Assembly (NCBI GenBank): GCA_963580285.1
Contig: OY757011.1
Coordinates: forward strand, 164,515,406 to 164,579,405
Length of the DNA: 64,000 bases
DNA from: Lucinisca nassula
Lineage: Eukaryota > Mollusca > Bivalvia > Lucinida > Lucinidae
Direction: 5' to 3'
Part shown: one piece after another, positions 1 to 10,512 of the stretch
How positions within the stretch are numbered: the first letter of the stretch is position 1
Layout of the letters: every line of letters begins with the position of its first letter
The notes under the pieces: model-generated
The model's input: only the letters and a program-made list of their open reading frames with translations
Database searches by the model: none
What the model was told of the DNA's origin: nothing
Program-made: the position numbers and the translations under genes

Positions 1-269
1 TGGGTCTACTCTGTTTGCTCAGGCCTGTCTGTCCAAAACATATGGTAAATAGGATACACACATACAGGGAGGCTACAAATTCTGTTCCTGTAGGTTTTGT
101 TGTGTGATGGCTCATTTTTCAGAGAAAATAGGGCTTGAAATTTACCTAATAGACAATTCACATGAAATGTCAAGTCTAATTTTTTCTCTGAAAAATAAGA
201 AAAAAAAACATGAATGCTAAGAATTTTTTTCTTGGCCTTTTAGTATAATAAACCTGCAATATCTTCCAG
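1..269 (+). other. ACO2: ACO2 intron, 3' part
   Basis: AT-rich intronic sequence leading into the first visible aconitase exon; it ends in an AG at 268-269. I see no repeat or ORF that I can name in it. Confidence 0.7.
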
Positions 270-402
270 GCTCAAAATGTTCCCTGGGTTGTGATAGGAG
301 ATGAGAATTACGGTGAAGGAAGTAGTAGAGAACATGCTGCCCTTGAGCCCCGACATCTAGGGGGAAGAGCTATTATTGTCAAGAGTTTTGCCAGAATTCA
401 TG
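270..402 (+). CDS. ACO2: Mitochondrial aconitase, exon with GSSREH active-site motif
   Basis: Internal exon of mitochondrial aconitase, the TCA-cycle [4Fe-4S] enzyme that isomerises citrate to isocitrate in the mitochondrial matrix. The frame starting at 270 reads [20 protein letters not shown] and continues [15 protein letters not shown]...KSFARIH, nearly identical to the animal ACO2 C-terminal (swivel) domain. The Ser-Ser-Arg of GSSREH corresponds to Ser642 to Arg644 of pig aconitase, the catalytic serine and a substrate-binding arginine (family knowledge). The exon is preceded by AG at 268-269 and followed by GTGAGT at 403. It ends in phase 1: the last G joins AA of the next exon to make the Glu of HETNLKKQ. 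No frameshift or stop interrupts it. The N-terminal three quarters of the gene lies before the window. Confidence 0.97.
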
Positions 403-411
403 GTGAGTACT

Positions 412-624
412 TTAACTTATTTTGTACCGGAAACCCCAAAACGGGTAATTGGCAAACAGTGCAGGCCCAGATCAGATGCTGCAGAATGCAGCATCTGATC
501 GGGGCTTACACTGTTTGCCAAAACTTCAGCCATTTTCCAAATAAATTTTGAAGAAAACACTACCTGACAAATGGACTCTGCTATATATAAGGAGGAAGAT
601 CCCATTTGGTACAAAAATGGTTAA
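412..624. mobile_element. Family A hairpin MITE, copy A1
   Basis: Starts TTAAC..TATTTTGTACCGGAAACC and ends GGTACAAAAATGG then TTAA, i.e. inverted ends flanked by TTAA, the target signature of piggyBac-like and Kolobok-like transposons. A central hairpin at 451-519 pairs GGCAAACAGTGCAGGCCCAG with its complement around GATGCTGC/GCAGCATC. It begins 9 nt after the ACO2 splice donor. Confidence 0.8.
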
Positions 625-663
625 ATAAAACCCATCAAGAGAAAATCAGTCTTAGATCCATCT

Positions 664-894
664 TTGACCCATTGCATGCAGGAAGCCCCTAAATGGGTAC
701 CTTGGCAAACAGTGCAGCCCCCAATCAGACGCCGCAATCAGACGCCACAAAATGTGGCGTCTGATCAGGGTCTAACAGAGTTTTCCATTAAAAATAGAAT
801 AAAAACGAAAAAATAGGCCTAACACCCCTTATATGACAAATGGACTTGTCCAACATACAACAATGGAAGAGTCCCGCAGTATACAATGGGTTAA
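664..894. mobile_element. Family A hairpin MITE, copy A2
   Basis: Diverged copy: left end TTGACCCATTGC (decayed TTAA), right end ATGGG then TTAA at 891-894. Hairpin around 704-780 with stem GACGCCAC/GTGGCGTC. A short local duplication of AATCAGACGCC lies in the left arm at 723-744. Confidence 0.65.
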
Positions 895-974
895 AGTGTT
901 ATATCCAAAACTTTGTAATAATGAACTGTTTTATAAAGAGGTAGTGGTGTAATTTTGTAAACTTGTAATTTCAG

Positions 975-1096
975 AAACCAACCTGAAGAAACAGGGATTG
1001 TTACCACTTACATTTGCTAATCCCAGTGATTATGATAAAATCCAGCCAACAGATAGAATATCACTGAAAGGCTTAAGTAATCTCACACCAGGACAG
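975..1096 (+). CDS. ACO2: Mitochondrial aconitase, penultimate coding exon
   Basis: A 122-bp exon encoding, with the G carried over from the previous exon, 41 residues that start [20 protein letters not shown] and end SNLTPGQ. This aligns without gaps to the C-terminal domain of animal mitochondrial aconitase (human [20 protein letters not shown]). Acceptor TTTCAG ends at 974 and donor GTAAGG starts at 1097. The exon ends on a codon boundary (phase 0), which fits the start of the next exon. It contains no disabling change. Confidence 0.96.
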
Positions 1097-1184
1097 GTAA
1101 GGATAGCACAAATTTGATCAACTTAGCACTTATCCTGCTGAAAAAATCTATTTAACCACACCCATTTCTGACCATCAGCCAGTC

Positions 1185-1488
1185 TGGCCCCCGCCCATAG
1201 GGGCTTGAAGAAATATATGGGCTGCACGATGCTTCCACGCAGAGCTGAATCCAGCCCACACACTAGTACAGGTAAACCGCTTAGAGGATCTAAGCCTGTC
1301 CAAGAACCGCGGTGTGAGGCGGACCATCCATGCTAATAAACCCCATTGGTTTCATTGGGTGACAGGGCTTGAGATGTCATTTCATCTCAGTGTCCGGTAA
1401 AAGTCCCACAAAATTGGAAGCAACGTCTCCAAAATGACCTTTACAGTGTTGACAGGGACGTTGAACCTCAAATCAAACAAACAAACAA
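1185..1488 (+). mobile_element. SINE S1, full copy with 14-bp target duplication
   Basis: Full-length S1 SINE running from CCCCGCCCATAGGGGCTTGA to a (CAAA)n tail. It is flanked by a perfect 14-bp direct repeat ACCATCAGCCAGTC at 1171-1184 and 1489-1502, which shows LINE-type retroposition. The 3' end contains a GACGTTRAAC motif shared with other SINEs in the window. Confidence 0.9.
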
Positions 1489-1562
1489 ACCATCAGCCAG
1501 TCAAATTCTTAATATAATGTATTAGTTCAATTCACAAACAATATGCCATACAGTGTAGATCT

Positions 1563-1707
1563 GCAAACAGTGTAGATCCTGATCAGATGGCTTCTTCAGA
1601 AGCCATCTGATCAGGATCTTCACTGTTTGCAATGAAGAAGCCATCTGATCAGGATCTACATTGTTTGTAAATGTAGGGGTTGTAATGCTCAGCAGGATAA
1701 GGGTTAA
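1563..1707. mobile_element. Family A-related hairpin with a third arm
   Basis: The hairpin at 1563-1630 has stem GATGGCTTC/GAAGCCATC inside GCAAACAGTG...CACTGTTTGC. A second copy of the right arm follows at 1631-1670. The right end is AAGGG then TTAA at 1704-1707. The left end is not clear. Confidence 0.6.
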
Positions 1708-1877
1708 GAAGACAACCAAAAAGGGTCTTGAGAATAGCTGGGACCAGTGATGATACTTCACAATGATGCCTGATACCCTTGTGCTCTGCTGAACCAGGAT
1801 ACATCCTACCTTTGCAAATAGTGAAGAGCCAGATGGGATGGTTTCTTAATCTGATCAGGATCTGCACTGTCATACTG

Positions 1878-2203
1878 GCCCCGATAGCTCAGTTGGTAGA
1901 GTGTCCGCTGTGGGGAACGGGAGGTCAAGGGTTCTATCCCGGGCCGCGACATACCAAAGTCTTTAAGAATGGTACTAGCTGCTCCTCGCTTGGCACTCAG
2001 ATTTACGGGGTAGAGCTAGGACTGGTCGACCCAGTGTCAGGATAATGTGACTGGGTGTGGTATCATGTAATGTGTCTGGGACATGATACTTTAGTGAGGC
2101 AGCACTATAAAAGTGAGCATTGAGCTCCCTGTCACAACCAGACACCGTCGTGATATGACTGAAAAATTGTTGAAAGCGACTTTAAACCCGAACTCACACA
2201 CAC
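1878..2203 (+). mobile_element. SINE S2, tRNA-headed, (CA)n tail
   Basis: tRNA-related head with an A box (TAGCTCAGTTGGTAG, about 1884) and a B-box-like GGTTCTATCC. A conserved body with GACTGGGTGTGGTATCATG follows, then a (CA)n tail. The flanks form a 17-bp imperfect target duplication starting TCTGCACTGTCAT (1861-1877) and TCTACACTGTCAT (2204-2220), 3 mismatches. This is a Pol III-type SINE, not a functional tRNA gene. Confidence 0.88.
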
Positions 2204-2432
2204 TCTACACTGTCATTGTGATTTTGTAGGAATAAATTGCATCAAGTGTTTTGATAGTCTGATAGCTAGAAATGGACATGGCAAAATTAATTCATTTGAT
2301 AGGAAAAGGGTTAAAATCTTTTCATACTCAATTCAGTTGAGAGTGTTTTCCCTGCTTAGATATCTAATTCTAAGACATAAGGCTTTCCTCCTTCCAATGC
2401 AACAAAATAACTATTTGTTCTGCAAATAAATT

Positions 2433-4128
2433 TTAACCCATTTTGTACCAGAAACCTCTAACAGGGCCTGACAAATCCAAAAATTTTCCACTTGCCCACC
2501 GGGCAAGTAAAATATTTTTGCACTTGCCCAGCTCAAAATCCTACTTGCCCAGGATTTTGGAACTCAAAGTGGAGTTGGATGCGGGGGTGGGGGTGACATT
2601 GGTGACGATGATGACGACCGACATTTATAAATATAATCCAAGGTTTCTGTCAAGTTTCAAGCACAACCACTTTCCATTAGGATCTAGTTATTTCATGTTT
2701 GTGCTTCTTTCTCTTTGGTGTCTCTGATGGGAGCTCAGGGTTAATTGTATCGATTCCTGATCATTGCATTCACTTCTAATACTTCCCCTGTGTGCGGTAA
2801 TACGGTAGAAAATACTGTTGTTGTCACAGTCAATAACGGTACCTTTTCAAGGTAATTGACATAATACCTTTACCGATTAGCAATTTAAGATACAGTTATA
2901 TAAACTCATTTAGCTTGACACGCTTGGTGAACAAGAGCTGCAGCCGATATAGATCTACTCAAAAGATCAGAAGTGTCAGGGCAGCGAGATAGAAAATTAA
3001 AAGAATGCAATTTTTTTTAGCTTGAACCACAAGACGAGGACCCCCTCGATCCAAGACGAGGACCCCCTCGATCCAAAACGAACTCAAACTTTCGCACCCG
3101 GCCTACAAGCAAGTTCAATGCGATCATCATTTTCGCCGTCCAAATCGTCGTCCATAAACCACCACTCCCATTTTTCTGCATGCGATCGGTAAATGACGTC
3201 ATCCGACCCCAGCAACCCTACACGTGTTTAACGTCATTGTTTTATTTTAATGGGGCGTATCTCTTTCATTAAAAAAATGTTTGGAACCGGTAAAAAATAT
3301 TTTCTCGCTAGCTAAACGGTTGTGGATAGAGGCGCGACCAAACAGCGGCCGGTTACCAACATTAAAAAATTCGACTTTTCCCGCCAGCGTCTGCTATTTG
3401 GCACCAAAGCATAACCATTCACGAGAAAGTAGAAAAGTCCGTTTTTACTACCGTAAGATGTAGCAAATCGTCTTAGGAGCTATTAAATCATTTTCACATT
3501 GATTGTGGATTAAATTTTATGGCAGAGATAAACGCAAATTAGAGACATAACTTAATCTTATTTTCACACCTTGTCACGCTTATCGATAGCGTTGGTGGTA
3601 CACACTTCACCAGAAATGAAAGACACACACCGCCGGGCAATCGTGTTTAATTGGTAATTATATGACAGGGATTAACAAAAGTGTCATAATTGAACCGTTA
3701 TAAAAACATAGATGGTTTTGTCTCTGAATTGCCGATAAAGCGGATATTATTGTGATTTACTTACGGGTCTAGTTTTACCGTATTTAAGGACTCAAAAGAC
3801 TGACAGTTGTAGACGATTTTTTTGCACTTGCCCGACCGGGCGTTGAAAGGTCAAAGTGCACCTGCCCGGCGCGATTTCGGACTTGTCCCGGGCGGCCGGG
3901 CAATGGATTTGTCAGCCCCTGCCTCTAAACAGGTACCCTGGCAAACAGTGAAGGCCCAGATCAGACGCCGCAGAATGCGGCGTCTGATCAGGGCCTCCAC
4001 TGTTTGCTAAAAGTTCAGTCATTTTCAAAATAAATTTTGAAGAAAACACAACTTGACACCCCTAAATTATGAAATGGACTCTTACTGTATGTAAAGAGGA
4101 AGATTCCATTTAGTACTAAAAGGGTTAA
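2433..4128. mobile_element. Family A MITE A4, split by a hAT insertion
   Basis: The left TTAA-CCCATTTTGTACC is at 2433-2450 and the right AAAAGGG-TTAA ends at 4128. The hairpin is at 3941-4008 with stem GACGCCGC/GCGGCGTC. The two halves are separated by the element at 2462-3921; removing that element and one target duplication restores an ordinary copy of about 230 bp. Confidence 0.85.
2462..3921. mobile_element. Non-autonomous hAT-like element, 1460 bp
   Basis: Terminal inverted repeats CAGGGCCTGACAAATCCA and (right, reversed) CAGGGGCTGACAAATCCA, flanked by a 7-bp direct repeat CCTCTAA (2455-2461 and 3922-3928). CAGGG termini with a target duplication of about 8 bp are typical of hAT transposons. 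Subterminal CTTGCCC repeats occur at both ends. No transposase ORF is present. It carries a tandem 22-bp duplication around 3031-3076 and a captured fragment of family M at about 2655-2785. Confidence 0.82.
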
Positions 4129-4147
4129 TAACACTTTACCCCTGAGT

Positions 4148-4432
4148 TGGCTTCAGTAGCTCATTCAGATACCTGTCTAATTGATGATCAGGAGGTCAAG
4201 GGGTCATACTTGCCATGTTATTAACATTATATCATGGAGATTGATCATGAAATCTTTTCTTCTGTCATCCTCTCCCACCTATGCAAGAAATTCAGGTGTC
4301 ATTTTCTGGCGAAAGAATGTGCACTGTACTGGCTAACCCTCTGCCCAAGAAAAGTGGTGGATAGGTAAACTAACCGGCTCAAAAATGACCTAAACAGTGT
4401 TGACTGAGCCATTAAACTCCAATACAAATAAA
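4148..4432 (+). mobile_element. SINE S6
   Basis: A decayed tRNA-like head (CTTCAGTAGCTCATTCAG) is followed by a body with ATGAAATCTTTTCTTC and TCTGGCGAAAGAATGTGCAC. The tail is GTTGACTGAGCCATTAAACT plus CAATACAAATAAAC. Related copies are at 25010 and 35349. Confidence 0.75.
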
Positions 4433-4920
4433 CTAACTACGAAGAAGAAGAGGCCGAAATGCATTCTTTAAGTACAAGTGGTATGACCAGAAAAATGGTG
4501 CTTGGCCACAGTATGCTACCTTTAGTGGTCAATTCCATAAAGAATTAATTGGCCTGCACTTATTTGCTATAAAGAATGCTTTAATGAATTTAATGCTAAA
4601 GGAAGAATTTTGTGACCAAGGACTGCCACTCTGATCAGTCAGGTCATTCTGATTGTTTAGTTATCAGCCCTTGGTATATGTGAATAAAAGGTAATTGGCC
4701 CATAGCCCCTTTACTATACAGAATTCACAGATATATAGAATATTGTGCTTAAATATTGCTACTCTGGCCTTTCTAGTCCTTTAGTTATTTGCCTTTAGTA
4801 TATGTAAAAATAGTTTTTGGCATGTAGCTCCTTTCCTGTATACAGAAGGTTGATGAAACTTCAGATATTTCAGGCACTAAAGATATTGTGGCTAAGGGCT
4901 GCTACTCTGGCCATTCCATT
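4433..4920. repeat. Diverged tandem repeat, about 130 bp units
   Basis: Similar phrases recur (CTACTCTGGCCTTTCTAG, CTACTCTGGCCATTCCA, CCTTTAGTATATGTAAAAAT, CCCTTGGTATATGTGAATAA), suggesting a decayed tandem array. No coding potential seen. Confidence 0.4.
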
Positions 4921-6720
4921 TTTAGCTCACTTGTCACGTAGAGACAAGGTGAGCTTTTGTGATCACATTTTGTCCGTCGTCCGTGCGTGCGTAACCAATT
5001 TCTTGTCCGCACGATAGCATTTTCATTTATGATTTGATTTTAACCAGACTTGCACACAACTTGTACCACCATGAGATCTAGGTTCCTTTCTTGAACCAGC
5101 CATATCCCATCATGTGTTACGGAGGTACGGCCCCTGAAAGGGCAAAAATTGCCTATTTTGGTCTTGTCCGCACGATAGCATCTTCATTTATGATTTGATT
5201 TTAACCAGACTTGCACACAACTTGTACCACCATGAGATCTGTTCGAATATGGGTCATGTTGGGTCAAAAAGTAGGTCAGTAGGTCAAATCAGAAAAAAAA
5301 CCTTGTGAAGACAGGAGAGGCTACAGTTTTGGTCCGATCATCATCAAACTAGCCCAGAATGATCATCTTGACAATATCTCAGTCAAGTTTGAATGTGGGT
5401 CATGTCAAAAGTAGGTCAGTAGGTCAAATCATAGAAAAACCTTGTGAACACACCAGAGTCCACAGTTTTGGTCCAGTCATCATCAAACTTGCCCAGAATG
5501 ATCATCTTGACAATATCTGAGTCAAGTTCGAATATGTGTCATGTCGGTTCAAAAAGTAGGTCAGTAGTTCAAATCAGAGAAAAACCTTGTGAACACACTA
5601 GAGGGCACAGTTCTGGTCCGATCATCATCAAACTTGCTCAGAATGATCATCTTGATAGTATCTTGGTCACATTTGAATATGGGTCATGGCAGGTCAAAAA
5701 GTAGGTCAGTAGATCAAATCGGAGAAAAACCTTGTGAACACACTAGAGGCCACATTTTTGGTCCAATCATCATCAAACTTGCTCAGAATGATAGTCTTGA
5801 CAATATCTTGGTCAAGTTCGAATACGGGTCATTTCAGGTCAAAAAGTAGGTCAAATCATAGAAAAACCTTGTGAACACACTAGAGGTCACAGATTAGGCC
5901 CAATCATCATCAAACATGCCCAGAATGATCATCTTGACAATTTCTGAGTCAGGTTTGAATATGGGTAATGTCGGTCCAAAAAGTAGGTCAGTAGATAAAA
6001 TCATAGAAAAACGCTCTGAACACACAAGAGGCCATAGTTTTGGTCTGATCATCATCAAACTTGCTAAAAATGATCATTTGACAATATCTCAGTTAATTTC
6101 GAATATGGGTCATATCTGGCCAGTAAGTAGGTCAGTAGGTCAGATTGTTGAAAAACCTTGTGGACACACTAGAGACCCCAGTTTTGGTCCGATCATCATC
6201 AAACTTGCTCAGAATGATCATCTTGACAATATCTGGGTCAAGTTTGAATATGGGTCAAAAAGTAGGTCAGCAGGTCAAATCATAGAAAAACGTTTTGAAC
6301 ACTCTTAAGAGGCCACAGTTTTAGTCAAATCATCATAAAACTTGCTCAGAATGATCATCTGGACAATATCTCAGTTAAGTTCGAATATGGGTCATGTCAA
6401 ATCAAAAAGTAGATCAGTAGGTTATTTTGTCATAACTTTTGAACTGTTTGAGATAGAGCTTTCATATATGGCATGTAGGTTCCTTGTGACAAGGGCTTCC
6501 CACTCATATAAAGATTTGACCTGTGACGTTGACCTGTGACCTACTTTATCATAACTTTTGAACCATATGAGATAGAGTCTTCATATTTGGCATGTATGTT
6601 CCTTGTGAGAAGGTTTTCTCAGCCATTCAAAACTTGTGAGCTATGACCTTGACCTTTGACCTACTTTGTCATAACTTTTGGAGCATTTAAGATACAGCCT
6701 TCATATTTGGCATATAGGAG
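4921..6720. repeat. T1 element: AGCTCAC head plus ~145-bp tandem units
   Basis: Opens TTAGCTCACTTGTCACG...GACAAGGTGAGC, then runs as repeats of about 145 bp. Each unit contains GATCATCATCAAACTTGC, AATGATCATCTTGACAATAT and AAAAACCTTGTGAACACAC; about seven units are recognisable between 5270 and 6380. The right part repeats GACCTACTTTGTCATAACTT. The short ORFs here are by-products of the tandem structure. Confidence 0.8.
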
Positions 6721-7159
6721 GTGTTAGGAATTCCGTTTATGACGTCATTCTTGTGCATGTGCAAAGTACTGGCCGTCAATTGAAACGGCCATCGCTATTC
6801 AAATGTATTGGCGGAACTTAAAATGCTAACAATATTCAGACATTTTGAGAGAAAATATACCCGTTTTCGTTGAAATAATGCCTTGAGAAGGAAAGAATGA
6901 TATTTTGCTTTTATTACCGAAATTGATTTAGCCTAAATCCGTTTTTAATTGACGAAAATCTCTTCGTGAATGACCCATGCCAATGGCTTGAGATACCGTT
7001 ATTCACGAAAGCTTACTTCCAAAATAAGTTTTTACGTAACTTTCGTTTTATTCGCTATCCGAGTCTATCTAGCTATCTAGCTAGCTAGCTAGCTATTGAG
7101 AAATCTGTCCAACGATCTGTCAACATATGCAATTCAAAAAAAGAATTTCCATACTTATG

Positions 7160-7250
7160 AGTGTACTGACGGAGGGGCGTTGAGTCAATGTTGGTTCGAC
7201 GTTACGCCGTCAACACCCACTCCAACTCACTTCATTGTCACATAACCGTT

Positions 7251-7305
<55 letters not shown>

Positions 7306-7545
7306 AGAGAGATTTGTTTGACAAACTGACAGTAGACAGACAGACTGACTGAATGACTGACTAACAGACGAACAGACGGATAGTTGGACAGATAAATAAA
7401 CATACTGACAGTCGAAAAAAAATAATGAGTGGACTGACAGACGGGCGTCGAGTCAACGTTGGCTTGACATCATGCCGTCGACAACCACTCCAACCCACTT
7501 CAGTGTCACTTGACCGTTGAGATTAGAGAGAGGTTTGACTGATCC
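7160..7545. repeat. Duplicated ~265-bp unit with (GA)n
   Basis: The block GGGCGTTGAGTCAATGTTGG...CACTCCAACTCACTTCATTG near 7175 recurs, diverged, near 7442 (GGGCGTCGAGTCAACGTTGG). A (GA)n run of about 50 bp lies at 7255-7303. Confidence 0.65.
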
Positions 7546-7562
7546 CTATATCCAAGAAGCAC

Positions 7563-7784
7563 TTAACCCTTTTTGTACCAAATGGAATCTTCCTCCTTAT
7601 ATATAGCAGGTGTCATTTTCAAAATTTGGCGGTGTCAGGTTTCTTCAAAATTTATTTGGAAAATGGACGAACTTTTTGCAAACAGTGTAGGCCCTGATCA
7701 TACGCCGCGTTCTGCGGCGTCTGATCTGGGTCTGCACTGTTTGTAACTTACCCCTTTTGGGGTTTCCGGTACCAAATGGGTTAA
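7563..7784. mobile_element. Family A hairpin MITE, copy A5 (reversed)
   Basis: TTAA-CCCTTTTTGTACC at 7563 and GGTACCAAATGGG-TTAA ending at 7784. The hairpin is around 7678-7743 with stem (T)ACGCCGC/GCGGCGT. Confidence 0.85.
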
Positions 7785-7942
7785 ATAGACCTAAGGGCTG
7801 GGCAGGTTGAACCAATCTACGAATCTACCAGATTTTACTGTAAAATCTCGCACTTGCGAAGGAGTAATTCATTCTCATGCACTGAACGGGTGTCCTACGT
7901 TTGTTTTGAATTTAATGTTCCAATCCCACTGAGTCTTGATGG

Positions 7943-8179
7943 TTTTTTTTTTTTTTTTTGTTTTGGGTTTTACGGCCCTTTCAAGATTATTTCACTCATA
8001 TCGAGCAGATCGTTAATCAGAGGTGGGCGAAACCCTGAGTACCCGGAGAAAAACCACCTGACCCTCCGTTGCAGAACTTGGCGACTCACACGTGGCCCGA
8101 GCGAGGCTCGAACCTACGGCGGTGAGAGGCCTAATGACTAAGAGTCAGCGCTCTTATCCACTAGGCCACGGAGGCCCGT
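7943..8179 (-). mobile_element. SINE S3, tRNA-headed, A-rich tail
   Basis: Read on the minus strand: GGGCCTCCGTGGCCTAGTGG with A-box and B-box (GGTTCGAGCC) motifs, a body with GGAGGGTCAGGTGGTTTTTC, and an A-rich tail seen as a T tract at 7943. A perfect 14-bp target duplication CTGAGTCTTGATGG lies at 7929-7942 and 8180-8193. Confidence 0.9.
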
Positions 8180-8628
8180 CTGAGTCTTGATGGGTCCGAG
8201 CATTGGGCAAATGACATTTTATTGAGCAACGCCGTATTATCGCCAACGCAACGTTCTGACGTTTCATCGACGTTGCAAATGTCAAATTCAATGCATCACT
8301 TTGATGTTGACATGACGTTGTTGACACGCTACATGTCGGTTGACGTGGCGTCATTTAATGACAAATGCCTGCGTTCGCTAATTGTTGGTGCGCTAAGAGA
8401 GAGAGAGAGAGAGAGAGTGGGTAGTATGTACAATATATCATTAGAACTCGCCAAAAGTTTAAAAGAATTCCACTGTTTTACGCTGTAATAAACACTTTAT
8501 CTGTCCCACTGCCTTTGAAGCAATACAACAGATGACGGCCAGGGCTTTTCCCGTTCTATTTTTAGAACAGGAAGTACGTCACGAAAAAAGCTCCTATAGG
8601 TTCCTTCATAGGAGTGAGTGTTTGAGTT

Positions 8629-8772
8629 GAGGTCTCACCAACATCTAAGGTCATACAGTGAAGGGACCTCTGTTTAAAGACCAATCTGAAAGTCTGGAGA
8701 AGCCTGGGATCGATCCTGCTAGCCCTGGTTTACAAGGCAAGTAGCATGACCACTTCACCATGAAGACTTCTA
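8629..8772 (-). mobile_element. SINE S5 fragment
   Basis: Minus-strand copy of the GTGGTGTAGTGGATAAGC-type tRNA-like repeat. It includes a B-box-like GATCGATCC and the GTCCCTTCACTGTATGACC segment; compare 16144, 48597 and 57500. Confidence 0.65.
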
Positions 8773-9385
8773 AACTTCATTGGAATGTTGTGTAGATGAC
8801 CCTCTAGGAAAATAGCATAACGATTAACAAATGGTCACAAGAGCTAAAAATAGAAACACATTGTAAATTTGCTTCAAATTTAAACTCCTTCTAAACCTTT
8901 GGGCCAATTGGATTTAAAACTTCACAGGAATTTTGCCTATGTGACTCCCTACCAAAATAGTTAAAACTCATTCCACTCCAATGAACAAGATGGCTGCCAG
9001 GGCTAAAAATAAAAAAAAATCTTCAAACGACAATTCCTTCTGTACCCGTGGGCCAATTTCATTCAAACTTCGAAGTAATGTTGCTTAGATGACCCTCTAC
9101 CAAAAAGGCTAAAACAATCCCGCTCTGATGAAAAAAAAGGCCACTGGAGCTAAAAATAGAAAACTATTGTAAATCTGATTCAAACGTGAACCCCTCCTAA
9201 ACCCTAAGGCCAATTTGATTCAAACCTCACAGGAATGTTGCCTAGGTTACTTCCTACCAAATAAGCTAAAATAACTGCTGATGAACAAGATGGCCACCAT
9301 AGCTAAAAATAGAATGTACTCGAGACAGTGACACACAGGTGAGCGAACCAGGGCCCTGTGTGCCCTCTTGTTGATTTACTGCCTT
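8773..9385. repeat. T2 array: ~150-bp units ending in an AGGGCCC hairpin
   Basis: About four diverged units, each with TTCAAACTTCACAGGAATG, GACCCTCTACCAAAATAGCT, GAACAAGATGGCCGCCAG and GCTAAAAATAGAAA. The array ends with CAGGTGAGCGAACC, then AGGGCCCTGTGTGCCCTC and TTGTT near 9380, a recurrent end for such molluscan elements. Confidence 0.7.
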
Positions 9386-9467
9386 TATATGCCTGAAAAG
9401 ATGTTTTTGGGTCAGTAATATTATTCTATATGGAACAGCTTGAATAAACTTTACAGATGTGGGAATG

Positions 9468-9676
9468 GTAAACAGCTTAGAAGGTCTAAGCCTGCCCAGG
9501 CAAAGTGCTGCAAGGCAGACCATCCCAGCATATTGGTTTGTTTGGGTGGTAGGGCTTGAGAAGTCATTTCAACCCAATGTCTTGTAAAAGTCCCACAAAA
9601 TTGGAAGCAACGTCTTCAAAATGAACTAAATATTGTTGATGAGGATGTAAAACCTAAATGCAAACAAACAAACAAA
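9468..9676 (+). mobile_element. SINE S1, 5'-truncated
   Basis: Begins GGTAAACAGCTTAGAAGGTC and ends in (CAAA)n at 9676; it lacks the GGGGCTTGAAG head. Confidence 0.8.
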
Positions 9677-9684
9677 AGATATCC

Positions 9685-9912
9685 TTAACCCATTTAGTAC
9701 CGGAAACCCCAAAACGAGTACCCTAGCAAACAGTGCAGGCCCAGATCAGATGCTGCAGAATGCCACGTCTGATCAGGTCCTACACTGTTTGCTTAAAGTT
9801 CAGCCATTTTCCAAATAAATTTTGAAGAAAACACAACCTGACACCCCTAAATTTCAAAATGGACTCCTGCTGTATATAAGGAGGAAGATTCCATTTGGTA
9901 CAAAAAGGGTTC
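9685..9912. mobile_element. Family A hairpin MITE, copy A6
   Basis: TTAACCCATTTAGTACCGG at 9685; right end GGTACAAAAAGGG with the TTAA decayed to TTCA at 9909-9912. The hairpin at about 9726-9792 has a partly mismatched stem. Confidence 0.85.
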
Positions 9913-9959
9913 AGTGATCCCCATCATTCCTCATAACCTGGACCTAAGATTAAACTTTA

Positions 9960-10232
9960 GTTTGTTTGATTTGAGGTTTTAACGTCCCCATCAACATCAT
10001 TTATGTCATTTTGGAGATGTTGCTTCCAATTTTGTGGGACTTTGACCTCACAATGAAATGAAATTACATCTCAAGACCTTCTGCCCAATGAAACATATGC
10101 ATGGACAGTCAGACTTCCACCACTTTGCCTTGGCAGGCTTAGACCTAAGCTGTTTACCAGTACTCCTGCGCGGTCAGTTTCAGCTCTGCTGGAAGCACCA
10201 TGCAGCCCAATCTATTTTTCAAGCCCCAATGG
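9960..10232 (-). mobile_element. SINE S1 (minus)
   Basis: Minus-strand S1: tail GTTTGTTTGATTTGAGG at the left, the conserved CATTTTGGAGATGTTGCTTC, and head ...TTTCAAGCCCCAATGG at the right. Confidence 0.82.
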
Positions 10233-10318
10233 ATAGAAGTTCAAACTACCCTTTTCTGGAACAAATTTTCCTAGTCCCAAATGTATTCGAGTTATTGAAG
10301 TTCAACTGTATATCCGAC

Positions 10319-10512
10319 GGGCCTCCGTGGCCTAGTGGATAAGAGCACTGACTCTTAATCATTAGGTCTCTCACCACTGTGTGTTCGAGCCTCTGCAACG
10401 GAAGGTCAGGTGGTTTTTCTCAGAGTACTCTGGTTTTCGCCCACCTCTGATTAACGATCGGCTCAATATGAGTGAAATAATCTTGAAAGGGCCGTTAAAC
10501 CAAAACCAAACT
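10319..10512 (+). mobile_element. SINE S3, 45 bp before the ACO2 acceptor
   Basis: tRNA-like head GGGCCTCCGTGGCCTAGTGG, body with GGAAGGTCAGGTGGTTTTTC, and tail CTTGAAAGGGCCGTTAAACC plus A/C. A short flanking repeat TGTATAT is seen on both sides. The element ends about 45 bp before the last ACO2 exon. Confidence 0.85.

Noticed and set aside
291..551. Continuous ORF running through the ACO2 donor at 403
   Set aside because: Similarity to aconitase stops exactly at 402 and resumes in the exon at 975. The extension is MITE sequence.
1878..1960. tRNA gene signals (A and B boxes) here and near 7943-8179, 10319, 25961, 29832, 37250-37332 and 41520-41590
   Set aside because: Each is followed by a conserved non-tRNA body and a simple-repeat tail, and several have target duplications, so they are SINE heads and not tRNA genes.
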